A stretch of DNA of 42,717 nt, taken from assembly GCA_021797775.1 (NCBI GenBank), contig JAJZZC010000017.1, positions 1-42,717 of the forward strand, given 5' to 3'. Origin of the DNA: Bacillota bacterium. Its GTDB lineage: Bacteria > Bacillota > Sulfobacillia > RBS10-35 > JAJYVN01. Below are positions 41,754 through 42,717 of this stretch, piece by piece. The stretch's first letter is position 1; each line of letters begins with the position of its first letter. The translations under genes and the position numbers were made by a program. Below the pieces are notes generated by a model, which was not told the origin of the DNA, made no database searches, and saw nothing but the letters and a program-made list of their open reading frames with translations.

Positions 41754-42512
41754 ATGGCGGTGTCGCGCGCCGATCTGGAGGCTGTGCTCCGGCAAGCAGC
41801 TGTTCCCGTCCACTTCCAGCCGATCCGCCGGCTCTCCGACGACGGGGTGATGGGCTTTGAGGCCCTGGCCCGTTTCCCGGGGCGCCACAGCCCGGCGGAC
41901 TGGCTCGCGGCGGCGCGCCGCGACGGGTGCGCCAGCGCCCTGGATCGGCTGATGTTCGAGTCCGCCCTCTCCGCCCACCGGGCCGGGGCCCTGCCGGGGC
42001 TGCTGTTCGTGAATATCGAGGCGGCGGACCTCGCCAGCCTGCCGCGCTGGTTGCGCGCAAACGCCGGCGCCACCATGCCGCGGATGGTGATCGAGGTCAC
42101 CGAGCGCGAACCGGATCCGCCACAGGGCTGGGCCGCCGCGGGGGGTGACCTGCGCCGCCGCGACCTGCGGCTCTCCCTCGACGATTTCCGGCTCTGTCTG
42201 TCGTTCGTCCGGCACGTGCGCCATCTGCGGCCGGACTACGTGAAACTCGACCGCAGTCTGCTGTTCTACCTGGACCGCGGACGGCATCTCCGGCGCTGGT
42301 TGGAGGCCCTGCGCGAGCGCGGCGCCACGCTGGTCGCGGAAGGGGTGCACAGCGCGGGCCAGGCGCGGCGCCTGTGCACGCTGGGCATCGAATACGGTCA
42401 GGGCTTCGGCCTGGGGCGACCGGCGCCGGCCGAACACTGGCGGCGGCCGGACGCCGGCGCTTCAGGGACCCAGGGCGGTCCGTGGACCGGGCTGAGCGGG
42501 AAAGGCACCTGA
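41754..42512 (+). CDS. EAL-domain protein (c-di-GMP phosphodiesterase family)
   Basis: This 252-residue protein is a stand-alone EAL domain. FEALARF gives the EAL motif (Glu36), NIEAADL the metal Asn87, IEVTERE Glu114, SLDDFRLCLS the Asp143-Asp144 pair, YVKLDRS Lys164 and LVAEGVHSAG Glu196, with YGQGF Gln216. Most catalytic residues are present. Loop 6 is altered: the usual DDFGTGYS reads DDFRLCLS, and EGVE reads EGVH, so activity or dimer control may differ. No sensor or membrane segment is visible. ATG 41754 has GGAGG 5 bases upstream; ATG 41715 and 41742 are weaker. EAL enzymes turn c-di-GMP into pGpG. It is divergent from galU at the edge of the polysaccharide locus. Confidence 0.9.
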   Translation: MAVSRADLEAVLRQAAVPVHFQPIRRLSDDGVMGFEALARFPGRHSPADWLAAARRDGCASALDRLMFESALSAHRAGALPGLLFVNIEAADLASLPRWLRANAGATMPRMVIEVTEREPDPPQGWAAAGGDLRRRDLRLSLDDFRLCLSFVRHVRHLRPDYVKLDRSLLFYLDRGRHLRRWLEALRERGATLVAEGVHSAGQARRLCTLGIEYGQGFGLGRPAPAEHWRRPDAGASGTQGGPWTGLSGKGT

Positions 42513-42564
42513 CCCGTCCGCCCGTCGGCGCGGGTTTGTTGCGGGGTGCGGCAGCCTCCCGGTT

Positions 42565-42717
42565 ACTACCGTCCCCCGCACTGGCAAGGCCTGACCGGGG
42601 CGGGGATTCATCAGGCGGCGAACCGGGCCCGCCGGTCCGGTCACACCCTTTGGGGCCGCCTTGCCAACCGCGGCGCGGATGTTCTGGACCGTCGTCGGCG
42701 CCGGCTGCTATCAGTGC
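42565..42717 (-). repeat. Inverted copy of the ~140-bp dispersed repeat
   Basis: Read on the minus strand, the end of the window (CACTGATAGCAGCCGGCG ... GGCCTTGCCAGTGCGGG) aligns almost without gaps to 34268-34410. Shared blocks include GAACATC, AAAGGG, GGCCCGGTTCGCCGC and AGGCCTTGCCAGTGCGG. It probably continues past the window edge. The type of element is unknown. Confidence 0.75.

Overview
The window is very GC-rich, has strong Shine-Dalgarno sites, GTG/TTG starts and tightly packed genes. An ER-type (SipW-like) signal peptidase lies beside two secreted proteins with a shared signal-anchor motif, and there are PelF-like and probable PelG-like exopolysaccharide proteins and an IS200/IS605-type TnpB remnant. 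This suggests a high-GC monoderm bacterium, for example a deep Bacillota lineage of the Symbiobacterium/Thermaerobacter type or a Chloroflexota-like lineage. The taxon is an inference. No rRNA, tRNA or CRISPR array was seen.

Left part (1-9950): a small membrane protein, a Gfo/Idh/MocA dehydrogenase divergent from a YdhF-like aldo/keto reductase, a truncated tnpB, an orphan sugar-binding lipoprotein, a large SNF2-family helicase and a second Gfo/Idh/MocA dehydrogenase. This looks like carbohydrate metabolism with transposon debris.

Middle (10.5-31.5 kb): an exopolysaccharide and envelope block. A plus-strand operon encodes two DivIVA-like coiled-coil proteins (the second with a PRC-barrel-like domain), a GT2 glycosyltransferase, a PelF-like GT4 glycosyltransferase and a MurJ-type flippase fused to a SAM methyltransferase. 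A minus-strand group encodes a PelG-like polytopic protein, two tandem paralogous GT-C-like membrane proteins and a NodB polysaccharide deacetylase. A second plus-strand group encodes a Ycf48-like beta-propeller lipoprotein, an ATP-grasp ligase, a GAF-like/HD-GYP protein and a GH114/TM1410-like glycosidase.

Right part (31.5-42.7 kb): a 1.2 kb non-coding zone with a strong candidate structured RNA and a promoter-leader-terminator unit leads into a secretion cassette of two signal-anchored secreted proteins, an ER-type signal peptidase with a long C-terminal extension, and a surface protein with a C-terminal anchor. Minus-strand genes for ManC, a polyprenyl glycosylphosphotransferase and GalU follow (GDP-mannose, UDP-glucose and lipid-linked first sugar), then an EAL-domain protein. 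HD-GYP and EAL proteins frame the right half without any GGDEF protein in view.

Taken together (inference), the window encodes a biofilm-matrix system. Nucleotide sugars are made by GalU and ManC, a polymer is built, exported and deacetylated by the Pel-like, GT and flippase genes, and secreted matrix proteins are processed by a dedicated signal peptidase. c-di-GMP turnover may be coupled to it, and the DivIVA/PRC pair may position it in the cell. The window also holds several short dispersed repeats, some of which resemble tnpB 3' ends.
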